The position numbers were made by a program, and so were the translations under genes. Shown here piece by piece: positions 32,791 to 43,631 of a stretch of DNA of 64,000 bases. How positions within the stretch are numbered: position 1 is the stretch's first letter; each line of letters begins with the position of its first letter. The notes below the pieces were generated by a model. That model had not been told where the DNA came from, did no database searches, and saw nothing but the letters and a program-made list of their open reading frames with translations. This DNA is from Hymenopus coronatus (taxonomy: Eukaryota > Arthropoda > Insecta > Mantodea > Hymenopodidae), in assembly GCA_030762935.1 (NCBI GenBank), contig CM060897.1:111658176-111722175 (forward strand), in the 5' to 3' direction.

Positions 32791-34356
32791 TTTTTGTCAC
32801 AGAGCTCTAGTACAACAATGAAGAACAGAAGGCCACTCTATTTGTGCCAGACTTGTATTTTTAATACGTTTTGCAAGTGAAAGAACGGACATAACATTTC
32901 AAAGTGTGTCGATGATGAAGGCTCACATACCGCGTGGAAGGGAAGTCACTACATTAATTTACGCTAGTGATAGATCTCGGCATTTAAAACTCATTTCGTA
33001 TCTTACGTTTTTGTCTCTGACCATTTCCTACCGAGATGATTTAGTTTTTTTTTTTTTTTTCGAAAACAAGAAACAGATAAGCTGGCAACGCTGCAGGTTG
33101 TGTGAGTGTCACTTGCACTAGGTCAGTACATAAACACGCCTCACTAGGTCCTTGAAGCCATTCCTTCCGGTTTACTGTGCAGTGTTGGCCTATCAGAATA
33201 CCAACTGCACTTGTTATCCCCCACTCTGCGTCGTGTTTACAAGCGACCGACGTGTTTACATCCCGAAGCCGGTTACGATCCCTGACCAACCTCAACGCAG
33301 TTATTTCACGTCTGAAAAAGCTGCTTGGAATATTCCTTTAACTCTTTTAAGTGATTAATTATCTCGAAACCCTGTGTGATGTCCCATAATTACTACCAAA
33401 ACTAATGCCAGAAATACGTTACTCTACGCATCTTACAAGTAACAAACTGTTATCTTCGTACATTCTTGTGGAATTGCGCATCCAATTTGGAACAAAAACC
33501 GTTTATTTTTTCGAAATCGGCTGGTCAAAGAACAAAATGCCATTAGAATTTTTTGTTTGTCATTCTTTTATAAAACACATGTTAGAAGGGATGTAGGAAG
33601 TTCCCTTGTATACTAGCCGTAGCTCTTGTCCAATTGAACAAAACACACAAGATGTCAACAGTTCATCGACCCTGTAATGGGACATTGATTGTGTGGTAGA
33701 CTATGATGTTCTGACTAGCAGTGGAAGGCGATTGAGGTTGGGTAGGCGATAAACATAAATACCACTGATTTTCGGGACTCGTATGTACATGATTTAATTG
33801 ATATCAGTTTAATTTCTTTCAAGACACACAGATTGCAATTGTTCATCAACATACATTCTTAGCTTGTGAAATGCCAATATCCTAAGAATGGCACTAAACA
33901 GTTCTAATGTGAAAAACTTGGCGACAGGGTTCAGATACGTATAAGCCGATCAAGGACACTGCGGTCCTGTACCGGGGAGCGCCACTTGTTCATGTAATAG
34001 CTTCCCCGCCCGCCTGTACAGTCCAGTTGGCAAAGCGTGAGCGATAGCTCATGATGGTATTTCCTTGTGTGTTTTAAAATCATGTACATATTCATATCAT
34101 AAACAATCAAATATATTCTCAAATTCATTTCGATACAATACATTTGTACATCTTTTTCATTCTCTGGCGTGCTTAGCATTATTCCGTGATATCCGCTCCC
34201 ACGCCTTGGCCGGCTTATACGTAAAAGCCGGTGTTTACATGCGGCACACGGATCGTCAACACATCTGTCTCTACTCCGTATGTAGGTAACATGTATCCAC
34301 TGTTCGATCTCTCTTTCGGTCTCCAGGATGCCAACCACCTTCTGCAAACAAACTAT
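32791..34356. other. Intronic, no recognised feature
   Basis: Mixed-composition sequence with several short open frames on both strands (for example 33931-34347 minus) and no domain, splice pair or repeat that I can support. Confidence 0.45.
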
Positions 34357-35115
34357 GCTTATAAAGGAGTATTCATTTATTTAATCGTGCTAATCGAGAT
34401 AAACGTTAACAGAAATGGTCTTATTACTTATTTTCCTCCTACTTCTAAAGAACTAAGGGAATAGCTACGCTAACGTAATAGTCAAACCTTTTAAAAGCTA
34501 TCGCTATCTGAAACAATTGAAATTCGGTTCTCTTTGCGTTGCTAGGCGTAAAATAAAAGAGGTATTAAGCGAAAGATGACCTCTCATTTAAGAATAGTTT
34601 CAGTAGTTCAAAATTGAAACCAACAACAAGCAATATGTTGGAAACAATTAAATCTATAAAAAATGTATTTGACATAAATTATGTGTTTTAACTATATATT
34701 TTTTCAGTGTCTATTTTTTACGGTTTACGCAAAGGTCATCCAGAATGAAGGGGTTCTCAGAGGCTGTTTCTAGAAAAGTCAAGATATAAATTTCGTAATG
34801 TCATGAAAATATCTTAAACAAATAGTATTTTAATAAAATCCATTGATCATTTTTGAGAAAATCAAAAATTTCGAAGAAGTTTCCATGTAAACGGTAGCTT
34901 AGATGGGGATGTTCTTGATCTTCGTGTCGCATCCTTGGAAGATATTTAAGGGACTTCTCGTTTTTGAGCTATGCTGCCCACAAACACAGAGAGAGAGACG
35001 GAGGTTTTTATAAAATATGTGTTTCCATGAAATCTCAGTATCGAATTTTGCGTGAAATACAATACCTTCTTTATGCATTATGTGCAAAGTACATACATGC
35101 TAGTGGAAGTAATAA
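34357..35115 (+). repeat. Family H, plus strand, 5' end eroded
   Basis: Begins around 'TAAAGGAGTATTCATTTAT' and 'GCTAATCGAGATAAACG', ends in a decayed hairpin 'TTTATGCATTATGTGC...ACATGCTAGTGGAAGT'. The CA tract is reduced to 'ACAAACACAGAGAGAGAGA' (34980-34998), i.e. it has changed toward GA. Confidence 0.82.
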
Positions 35116-36216
35116 TGAAAAATTAACATAAGTAATACCATGAGTGTTGTCATCTTGTCGATAATTCACGACTGGGGCAAAGCGAGGAGTTAACTGACTT
35201 AAGAGATGAAAACACGAGTTGTATTTGATATGACAATTCAGCAAAATAGACTATTAATAATGTATAATATATAGGAAAGGAGATTTTATCAGGTTATGAT
35301 TGTAATACTTACATTGGTTCTCAAATGGTAGATGGCGCATTCGACTGTTTTTTTCCTTTCTTTCTTCACTGCCACCTGAATTATGATATGACCGACCGTG
35401 TCTACACCCAATGTACGAATATCAACAGCAACAATAGAAATAAAGAACATTATTTTATTACAGATTTTAATAAGTAATACATGAAGTGAAAACACGTGTT
35501 ATTTTATTTGAGGTTATTGCACTTATCTCATACAGAAGAAACAAAAATAATGATTATGTTCATTCCTTTTTTGAACTAGATATATTACGAACTGAATAAA
35601 ACTTTAAATAAACATTGTAACTGAATTAATTGAAAGTATAATTGTAGAACTGACACTTATTAAAAGTGAAGGTTGGCTGCCTGGATTGTCACCTTGTTAC
35701 CAATAAACAAACGAACGGCAAGTGTGACACGGTTTCAAAGAAATGAACATCAGCTGCGATAAAATTTTTCGACAATATCACTCCAGTCAGATGACTGCGA
35801 TTGGTTGAAATTGCCTAATCTCGGCCATTCCATGGCATTTTAATAGTGAAGCTGAATTGTCCACTTAATGATTAGTTTGAAGTGGATTCTTGTCATCGTT
35901 TCGCAGTTTTGGAATATGCTCCACTGGAACACCAGAGGTGTAGAAGCGGCGATCCCATGTCATGCTTTACACACTTTGTCTACTGGCTAATTGCTACTTT
36001 GTTACTAGCTAATTACACAAGGGTTAACTGAAGCGTTAAACCATCAAGGCTAACGCGAGCGCCATTAGAGGAGACGAATGTGTTCTTCAACACATAATCG
36101 CCTCTTACTAGTGAAACCACTCACAAGGCCAAGATGTGAACTCCAATCTATAAACAAAACACTTCCCACAATCACGCTCGTTCACTTTGATTTTTGCAGT
36201 TTTATACGTTAAAAAA
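35116..36216. other. Intronic, no recognised feature
   Basis: No recognised gene or repeat family. Confidence 0.5.
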
Positions 36217-37058
36217 TCTGATGTGTTCCATACACATAACTTTCTCTAGCTGTTCCACAAAGGTACAAACTATTCTCATAAAAGATCAATCTTTTATCTG
36301 CATCATAATAATTGGAAAAAAAAAACTTTAGCAGAAATGGTTTTATTACATGCTTCCTTGTGAGCAAAGTGAAAATAGGGGAATATAGTAAATTCTTTTA
36401 AAAGCTGGTTGAAATGTAGTTGAAATCCATTTTTAGGCATGGCCAGTGTTTACAAACTTCCGTGTGAGAAAAGTTTAAGTATTATCAATCTGAAACAAAT
36501 AACAAGGAATATCTCAGAAACTCCACGAATAAAACATATATTACATAAATTGTGTGTTTTAACGACATCTACAATTTTTGAGCTGTAACTTTTTCTCCAT
36601 CACTTACGGTTTACCAATTATGCAAAATTCAGCAAAGTTCATTCAGAATAAGAGGTCTTTAGAGGCTATTCTCAAAAAATTCGATATATAGATTTTTTGC
36701 GATGTAAATATCTTTAATATATGATATTTTAATCAAAATAACCATTTTAGAAACTAAAATTTTCAAAATTTGTCTATGTAAAGAGTAGTTTGGGGATTTT
36801 TCTCAAAATTTTTGTGCCGCATTCTTGGCAGATACTAAACTTAAATATCAAGTTTGGTATTTTTCTCTGACTTGTCGTTTTTGAGTTATCATGTTTACAG
36901 ACACACTGACACACGGACTTTTTTCTAAAAGTGTTTTATTGGATACAGGGAACCCTAAAACGTGCATTTCCGGTGAAATCTCGATATCAAATTTTTGGGT
37001 GAGTTGCTATACCTTCTTTACTTATGTACCATGTATTATGTAGAGAAAGTAAAAACTG
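36217..37058 (+). repeat. Family H, complete copy
   Basis: Starts TCTGATGTGTTCCATACAC after an A-run and ends 'TATTATGTAGAGAAAGTAAAA'. The CA tract is short (about 36898-36914). Followed within 25 bp by minus-strand H sequence. Confidence 0.88.
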
Positions 37059-37078
37059 GTTGCTAAGGTAATTTTTTG

Positions 37079-37122
37079 TTTATGTAATAGAGAATATCGT
37101 GTGAATGGAACACATCAGATTT
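37079..37122 (-). repeat. Family H 5'-terminal fragment
   Basis: About 40 bp, 'TAGAGAATATCGTGTGAATG' plus 'GAACACATCAGA', i.e. only the 5' end of a minus-strand copy, directly joined to the next minus-strand copy. Confidence 0.7.
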
Positions 37123-37872
37123 TTAGAGAAAGGTTCATGTCTGCACGTGTGTGTTGTGTCTATGATGACTCAAAAACGAAAAGTCCATTAAATACCAAAC
37201 TTGGTATTTAAATTTAACATCTTTCAAGGATACGATATGAAGATTTCAGAAAAATCTTCCCACCCCTAACTACCCTTTACTGGAAAAAATTTCGAAATGT
37301 TTATTTTTCACAAAATTGGCTCTTAGCGATTTTGATTTAAATACCGTATATTCAATATATTGATAAAATGCATATCCTAAATTTTCTGGGAATAGCCTCT
37401 AAGACCGCTTCATTCTGGATGAATTTAGCTAACTTTTGCATAACTAGTAAACCGTAAGAGATACCTAGACAAAAAAAAAAAAAAAAAAAGAATACTACAC
37501 AAAATATGAATATCTCGTTAGAATACATAATTTGTATCATATGTATTTTTTTCTGGAATTGACCATTTCCGAGATATTCCCTGTTATTGGTTTCAGTTTT
37601 AAAATACTTTAAACTGTTTTCATACGGGAACTTGTCAACTCCTGACCGTGCGAATTTCAATCCCATAGTAACCAGCTTTACAAAGATTTGAGTATTGCTT
37701 TAGCCTAGTGTATTCCCTTATTTCCCTTCTACTTACAAGGAAACAAGTGGTAAAACCGTTTCTGCTAATGTTTATTTCGATTAGCATGAAGTAAATAGAA
37801 GAATAAGCTTTTTAAGATTAGTTTGCTGCAGAGATGTAGAGAAAGTCATGTGAACGGAACAGATTATATTTT
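37123..37872 (-). repeat. Family H, minus strand, 3' hairpin missing
   Basis: From the block carrying the reduced GT tract ('CACGTGTGTGTTGTGTC', 37144) to the 5' end near 'GAACAGATTATATT' (about 37872). It contains an A-run (37471-37489) in the block where the 18790 copy has its long T-run on the other strand. Confidence 0.83.
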
Positions 37873-38126
37873 GATAATGATAATTTATTTCACCATCTGA
37901 CATACATACAATGCAATAGATTTCTTCAGTAGGTCATTAAAATGCAGCTATATTTAAGTATTCTTGTATGTTGTAAAAATTAAGTCGCTTAATTCTGATT
38001 TAACACTAATTTTAAAAGTGAACATGTTTTGAGCACAAATTATTTATTTCTAAATATAGTCCCCGTTTAGGGATGTACGCTTCTCTCAAAGTGTGTACCA
38101 TTTTTTAATCCCTCAAAAAAAAAAAA
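37873..38126. other. Intronic spacer
   Basis: AT-rich; no recognised feature. Ends in an A-run immediately before the next H copy. Confidence 0.5.
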
Positions 38127-38976
38127 TCTGATGTGTTCCATTCACATGACTTTCTCTATATCTCTGTAAATTATTATTGTTAATAAGCTTATCTTTTATT
38201 TATTTCATTCTAATCGAGAAAAATTAGCAGAAATAGTCTTATTTCTTGCTTTATTGTAAATAGAAGCGAAATAAGGGAGTACCATAGGTTAAAGTGAAAG
38301 CCAAAAGCTGGTTGCTATGTGACTGATGTTCCTTTGTTTGTATGGACAGGAGTTGACAAATTTCTGTATGAGAAAATTATACGTTTTTCAAAGCTGAAAC
38401 CAAGAAAAAGGAACATTTCAAAAACGATCAACTTCACGAAAAAGTGTATATAACATAAATTGTGTGTTTTAACGTGCTCTACATTTTTTGTGGGTTAAGT
38501 TTTCGTCCATCTCTTACGGTTTAGTAGCTATGAAAAATTCATCCAGAATAAAGTAGTCTTCAGAGGCTATTCCCAGAAAATTCAAAATATACATTTTATT
38601 TGTCAGGTAAATAACTTAAATATACGATATTTTAATCAAAATCGCTAGAGCCATTTTTTAGAAAATCAAAATTTTCGAAAAAAGTTCCATGTAAAGGGTA
38701 GTTTGGAGTGGGGGGATTTTTCTCAAAATCTTCGTGTCGCATCCTTGGAAGATACTAAACTTAAATACCAAGTTTGGTATTTTACCGACTTTTCGGTTTT
38801 GAGTTATCGTGTTCACAGACACACGGACACACACACGGACCTTTTTGTGAAAATGCTTGTTTTGGATATTGGGGACCCTAAAACATATATTTCCGGTGAA
38901 ATCTCGGTATCGAATTTTTTGGTGGAGTGCAGTACATTCTCTATACACTATATACATAGTGAGTATAGAGAAAGTA
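38127..38976 (+). repeat. Family H, best-preserved complete copy
   Basis: About 850 bp; a good type copy. The 5' end is TCTGATGTGTTCCATTCAC, then ACTTTCTCTATA about 23 nt in. The 3' end is a hairpin, TTCTCTATACACTATA/TACATAGTGAGTATAGAGAA, whose last arm plus 'AGT' is the inverted complement of the 5' ACTTTCTCTATA. (CA)n at 38819-38838. The flanks are A-runs on both sides. No open frame has a protein motif. Confidence 0.92.
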
Positions 38977-39000
38977 AAAAAAAAAATGAATTGTAAAGAT

Positions 39001-39306
39001 CTAAAAGTTAGATAACATTTTATCTAACTTTTGTTCCCGCGAGATTTTCTTCATATCTGGAACAAAAAGAAATCTCAGATTGCAGTAGCAATTCATAATG
39101 TAAGTCACGCAGTTTGGTGGCGAAAACTCCGGATGGATGTCCTGGTGTGTGTAGTGGCACTGAAACAACACTTTCTTTGTCAAATGCGGCCGTGTTTTCT
39201 TCAACATTTTGTTGAATTGGGCCAATAATTTCTTAGAATTGTCTATTAATCATTTTTTCCTTTTTCTAAGAAGTCAATGATATGACGACACCCGTCGCAT
39301 CCCAAA
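39001..39306 (-). pseudogene. mariner transposase fragment between H copies
   Basis: Minus-strand frames give FWDATGV-like sequence at the high end, PHLTKKVLFQCHYTHQD with the HHDNAP motif degraded, KLRDLHYELL, and a frame-shifted CSRYEENLAGTKV matching the mariner KK..GKK region. It covers the central third of a transposase, cut on the right by the H copy at 39310, which sits at the T-run of the FWDA codons. Confidence 0.7.
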
Positions 39307-39309
39307 AAA

Positions 39310-40098
39310 TCTGATGTGTCCCATTCACATGACTTTCTCTACCTCACTGCAATAAATCATTGTTTAAAAGCCTATCCTTCTATTTACTTCATGCTAACTG
39401 AGAAAACAAGCAGAAATGGTCTTAGTACTTGCTTGTTTGTAATTAAAAGGGAAATATGGGATTAACTAGGATAAAGCGATAGTTAAATCGCTTAAAAGCC
39501 AGTTGCCATGTGTTTGAAGTTCCTTTGTATAGCTAGAACTTGACAAATTCCGTAAGAAAAAAGTATAATTGTTTCAAAACTGAAACTAATAACTAATAAC
39601 AGCAAATGCATATAACATAAGCTGTATGTTTCAAGGACCTCTACATTTTTTGTTAAGTAAGTTTTTCACAATCACTTACGGTTTACCAGTTATGCAAAAT
39701 TCCGCAAAATTCATCCAGAATAAAGAGGTCTTCAGAGGCTAGTCTTAGAAAATTCAAGATATACGTTTCGTTTGTGATAAATTATCATTTTAATAAAATC
39801 GTTAGACATTTTTGAGGAAATCAAAATTTTCGCAAAATGTTCCATGTAAAGGGTAGTTTGAGGTGGGGGTATTTTCTTGAAAGATACTAAACTTAAATAC
39901 GAAATTTGGTATTTAAGGGTCTTCAATTTTTGAGCTATGCTGTCCACACACACACACACACACACACAGACCGTTTTCTAAAAATACTTTTTTGTGGATT
40001 CAGGGAACACAAAACATGTATTTTGGTGAAATCTCGGTATCGAATTTTTGGGTGCATTACAATACCTTCTCTATACACTACCCATGTGCATCGTACGT
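39310..40098 (+). repeat. Family H, plus strand, inserted in a mariner fragment
   Basis: Starts TCTGATGTGTCCCATTCAC. (CA)n at 39945-39968. The hairpin is cut: after 'CTCTATACACTACCCATGTG' sequence passes straight into a minus-strand H copy at about 40099. Confidence 0.88.
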
Positions 40099-40892
40099 GC
40101 AGATATCAAGATTTCACCAGAAATAAAAGTTTTAGGGTCTTTTGTATCCAAAATAAAGCATTTTTACAAAAATATCTGTGTGTGTGTGTGTGCGTGTGTC
40201 CATGTGTCTGCGAACACGATAACTGAAAAGGGAAGGTTTGTAAAACACTAAATTTGGTATTTAAGTTTAGTATCTTCCAAAGATGTGACACGAAAATTTT
40301 TGAGAAAAATCCTTCCACCCCCAAACTACCCTTTACATGGATAAGTTTTCGAACATTTTTATTTTCTTAAAAATGGTTCTAATGATTTTGATTGAAATAT
40401 CAAAAATATTTACAACGCAAATCCAATATATATTTTGAATTTTCTGGGAATAGCCTCTGAAGAGCTCTTCATTCTGGATGAATTTTGCATAACAGCTAAA
40501 CCGTAATACTCATAAATAGACAAAAGGCATTACACAAAAATGTAGATCTTGTTAAACACATACTTTATGCCATACACATTTGTTCATGGAGTTGATCATT
40601 TTTTAGATAATCCTTGTTATTGGTTTCTGTTTTAAAATGCTTTTCTCATACGGGAATTTGTCAACTCCTGCCAATGCAAAGAAATGGATTTCAATCACAT
40701 GGAAACCAGCTTTTAAAAGATTTGACTATTGCTTTAGCCTGGTTTAATCCCTGATTTCCCTTCTACTTACCAGGAAGCAAGCACTACGATTATTTGTACT
40801 AATGTTTATCCTGATTAGCATGACGTAGACAGAAGAATAAGAATTTTAACGATAATTTGTAGCACAGATATAGAGAAAATCGTGTGAATGGA
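40099..40892 (-). repeat. Family H, minus strand, joined 3'-to-3' with previous copy
   Basis: Begins in the block following the hairpin ('AGATATCAAGATTTCACCAG'), GT tract at 40176-40200, and ends at the 5' terminus GAACACATCAGA (40892). The two copies share one damaged hairpin, so a longer inverted repeat of about 790-bp arms is formed. Confidence 0.88.
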
Positions 40893-41129
40893 ACACATCA
40901 GATTCTTCAGTACCCTTTCGACTAAGGAAATGCCCGCCAAATGCAAACTAATATATGAATTAGGATCAAATTTGTTTTGGGGACGTGTAACAAATGTTAG
41001 CACTCTTTGGTAAATAGCCTTAACAGCACCCACCATCTCGTATTCTCAACGCTTATTGAACGCCCTCGTAGTAAAGCTTACGATAAATTTGAATTAATTA
41101 TTTCTTTCCCACCAGTCGTGTATATGATA
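40893..41129. other. Intronic spacer
   Basis: No recognised feature. Confidence 0.5.
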
Positions 41130-41320
41130 GAAGTTGGAGAGGTAGAGTCGGACCACTGAGCTACCATAGCAACATGCCGGCACGGCACTAAATTCCCCGA
41201 TTGACTCGCATTTTTCCCGATAAATCATAAGGATATCTCAATTTATTTTGAGAGACATACATCAATGGCGACCTACAACTCCGTAAATACTTACGTCCCG
41301 GACTTTATAGTTAACCAGCT
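41130..41320 (-). mobile_element. SINE type 2, minus strand
   Basis: Minus strand reads 'GTAGGTCGCCATTGATGTA', 'AAAATGCGAGTCAATCGG', 'GTGCCGGCATGTTGCTATGG' and 'AGCTCAGTGG', in the same order as 11205-11430. The B-box side is missing here. Confidence 0.75.
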
Positions 41321-41394
41321 ATTAGGTCAATCAATGTGAATTAATTGTTTTTCACACAGTCGTGTATAGGACAGAAGTTGGAGAGTAGAGTCAG

Positions 41395-41450
41395 ACTGAA
41401 AACTGCAATGAATGCTATAGCTGGGATTTAAACCACGATTCTCATTTATT
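41395..41450 (-). mobile_element. SINE type 2 B-box fragment, minus strand
   Basis: 'ATAGCTGGGATTTAAACCACG' is the reverse complement of the B-box part of the type 2 SINE (compare 'GGTTCAAATCCCGGCTATGG' at 42064). Probably the other end of a rearranged copy. Confidence 0.6.
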
Positions 41451-41454
41451 ATAA

Positions 41455-41655
41455 AATTTGGAGGTTCTCCTCTTTCAAACAGTATTTCCATAATAACTTC
41501 TGATTTACTCTATCAAGTGATTTTTCTAGTCTATAAAAGAGATAGGTTGACAAATTAAATTCATGGAATTTTTCAATAATCTGGGTAGTGTAAATATAGG
41601 TACACTGTGTGTAAGATTCACATTTTCTAAAACCATGCTTGGCAGATGATTAGTT
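41455..41655 (-). pseudogene. LINE reverse transcriptase fragment
   Basis: Minus-strand translation gives HGFRKCESYTQCTYIYTTQI then IEKFHEFNLSTYLFYRLEKS followed by LDRVN. This matches the RT segment GFRxGRS...TxxQIIEK...LAFIDFEKAFDRV of insect non-LTR retrotransposons. The catalytic-region Asp of 'FIDxEKAFD' is lost (FYRLEKSLD). It ends with a stop near 41452. About 65 residues remain of a normally 900-residue polyprotein. Clade uncertain. Confidence 0.78.
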
Positions 41656-41884
41656 AGAATATTTAATAAGCAACATTGATAATTTTATTTAATTACTTAT
41701 ATTTCTCTTTAGATAAACATTATCTTGGGATATCTATAAAGATGCGGATAAGTGGTTAATCACATCCTAGAAAAAGAACCATGGGATCTCGCTGCTGCTT
41801 GACAATAAATAAAACACGTCTTATGACTATGTGCGTCGTTTGTGCCCTTTGCTTTCATTGGCTCCTCTAAGTTCAAAATCAGGG
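41656..41884. other. Intronic, possible further LINE remnant
   Basis: No motif recognised; may be a continuation of the decayed LINE on the minus strand. Confidence 0.35.
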
Positions 41885-42100
41885 TGTTAACCACTGTTGC
41901 TGTGACCACTGAGCTACTATGGTAACATGCCGGCAAAATAATTTGAGATCTTCTTGTGGTTTACCGGGAAAAACGCGAGTCAGTTGGAGAAATTAGCGCC
42001 GTGCCGGCATATTGCTATGGTACTTCAGTGGTCAGACAACTGGACGGAAACTAAGAGACCCATGGTTCAAATCCCGGCTATGGCATTGGATTTTTCAGTA
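41885..42100 (+). mobile_element. SINE type 2, inverted head plus plus-strand copy
   Basis: 41885-41920 is the reverse complement of the tRNA-like head ('GACCACTGAGCTACTATGG...CATGCCGGC'). From 41921 the plus-strand copy runs through 'AACGCGAGTCAGTTGGAG', 'GTGCCGGCATATTGCTATGG' and the B-box 'GGTTCAAATCCCGG' (42064). It ends about 150 bp before the acceptor of the terminal exon. Confidence 0.75.
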
Positions 42101-42251
42101 TGACTCTATCTCTCCATAGGATAAATTGTTTACGTTTCACAATTTATGTTTATAATACTGATATTAATGTAAAAGCAGAGGCTCTCTGTAGCAGTTTCAG
42201 CTATATAACGACTGTGACTCTAACTGTTAATTTGTTTTGTGTTTGTGACAG

Positions 42252-43631
42252 GTAACGCTGGATGAGAACGCTCCCAAAACAACGACGACAAAGTTTTCGA
42301 CATCGTCTTCTCCCCATGAAAACAGCGTGTTCGTGGTAGAGGTCCAGCAAGGTTCTGTTATTGGTGGTGGAGGTGGAAGTGTTGATCCTCCAACAGCAGC
42401 AGCTACTTCTTCGTGTTATGATACTTCCAATCTCTACCCTAAACTTTCGTCATCATCTGCAGTTAGTTCCCAGGAAGATATTCAAGAAGGGGATGAAGAG
42501 GATGACGACGAAGCCGCAGCAGGAAATGGAGGTATTGGAGGTGGCGATGGCAGTGGTAGATCCTCCAGCCAGAGAGCCCAGGTTCATCGTCCGCCTGCTG
42601 AAGACTCCGAAATGGAGGACAGCGGTAGCCGGAAGGGAGCAGGCCAAGGAGGAAGCACCAACACCGGTCTCTCACAATCCGATCTGAGCATATCATCTTC
42701 TGGATCCAACAACCCAAGCTATAGGTATGGTAACCAACTGGGTTATGAAGGAGGACACTATGGATATCCACAGTATGTCGGATACACGGTAGGTGGTGAC
42801 GAAGTGAGAACTGTTAGGGGTGGAGGTAGTAGTAGCAGCGGTGGTGATGTTGGTGTAGCTGGTAGCAATCATAGCAGCACAGCAATGGTAGATGCTGCTG
42901 CAGTGGCAGCACAAAAGCGCCGCAGTGCTCCTGCTGGAAGCTCTGGAACTGCAGCTATGAAACGGGCTTCTTCGGTGAGCGGTACTCATGATGACAGTGA
43001 ACCCAACCCAAATGTTCGCAACCAGTTAAAGAACCGCAGAAGCACCATTGCCGTACCAGCAAATCCCAATCGACCTGTTGAATCTGGTGAAGCGGAGGAA
43101 GAGCGACATCTACAAGAGCAAAAACAACTTGGGCAAGGCACATCCAAGACCGAAAACGACCAAATGCTCTCTGTGGCTGTGGAGAATGGTGAGGCAACCA
43201 CAGCAACACCTTCCCCAGTTGAAGATGCAGAAACAACAACCAGCAAGGAAGGTCTACATCGTATGGGAAGCTTTCAACATCGCAAAGGGGAGGAAGATGG
43301 TGACGATGGAACCAAAGCAAAGGATGCATTGTCGGATAAGAAACGTGGATCCCTGCCCATCATTACGCCAGATTTGTACTCACAAATTAAACACACAACC
43401 AAGAATCTTATTTTAGAAAAAACTCCAGTACGCCCAAGTCTCTCACCCAAATTCGAAAAGTTCCGCAACGAAATATCGCCACTGGAGGAAACTGAAAGCA
43501 AGGAAGAACAAGGAGATAGTCCTGAAGCTCCAAAGGATACTGGCCTTGGAGCAAAACCTAAGGTTGTATCAGAAACAGCCAAAGGCCAAGAAAACGAGGC
43601 ATTTGTCCCGTCCGATCAAATCACCAGTTAA
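42252..43631 (+). CDS. Terminal coding exon of the host gene; long disordered acidic tail
   Basis: Starts after TGTTTGTGACAG and codes 459 residues to a TAA stop (43629-43631), starting VTLDENAPKTTTTKF. A Gly/Ser-rich stretch (VIGGGGGSVDPP) leads to an acidic run GDEEDDDEAA (about residues 79-90), further Gly/Ser/Tyr-rich segments (about 90-220), a basic patch QKRRSAPAG, and a conserved-looking C-terminal part with GSLPIITPDLYSQIKHTTKN and PVRPSLSPKFEKFRNEISPL. There are many SP/TP sites, so phospho-regulation is conceivable. No transmembrane segment or enzyme motif is visible, so this reads as a cytoplasmic or nuclear tail. A frame start at 42327 is a GTG inside the exon and is not a start. 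Codon composition and length make this the strongest gene call in the window. Name unknown. Confidence 0.9.
   Translation, partial: VTLDENAPKTTTTKFSTSSSPHENSVFVVEVQQGSVIGGGGGSVDPPTAAATSSCYDTSNLYPKLSSSSAVSSQEDIQEGDEEDDDEAAAGNGGIGGGDGSGRSSSQRAQVHRPPAEDSEMEDSGSRKGAGQGGSTNTGLSQSDLSISSSGSNNPSYRYGNQLGYEGGHYGYPQYVGYTVGGDEVRTVRGGGSSSSGGDVGVAGSNHSSTAMVDAAAVAAQKRRSAPAGSSGTAAMKRASSVSGTHDDSEPNPNVRNQLKNRRSTIAVPANPNRPVESGEAEEERHLQEQKQLGQGTSKTENDQMLSVAVENGEATTATPSPVEDAETTTSKEGLHRMGSFQHRKGEEDGDDGTKAKDALSDKKRGSLPIITPDLYSQIKHTTKNLILEKTPVRPSLSPKFEKFRNEISPLEETESKEEQGDSPEAPKDTGLGAKPKVVSETAKGQENEAFVPSDQITS

Larger units (their letters stand above)
25340..42251 (+). other. Long intron between the two recognised coding exons
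   Basis: GT (25340) and AG (42250-42251, preceded by TTTGTTTTGTGTTTGTGAC) bound a 16.9-kb intron inferred from frame continuity. It is filled with H copies, two mariner elements, SINEs, a LINE fragment and a Tc1-like remnant. No additional exon was recognised inside, though a short alternative exon could be missed. Stretches I see nothing in include 25340-26719, 32791-34356 and 35116-36216. Confidence 0.75.

Noticed and set aside
42453..43582. Several antisense open frames over the terminal exon
   Set aside because: They are shadows of a GC-richer coding exon, with no independent motif, start context or splice sites.
42327..43631. A stand-alone 434-residue ORF starting at 42327
   Set aside because: The codon is GTG, not ATG, and the frame is open upstream to a good splice acceptor at 42251, so it is part of a terminal exon rather than a separate gene.
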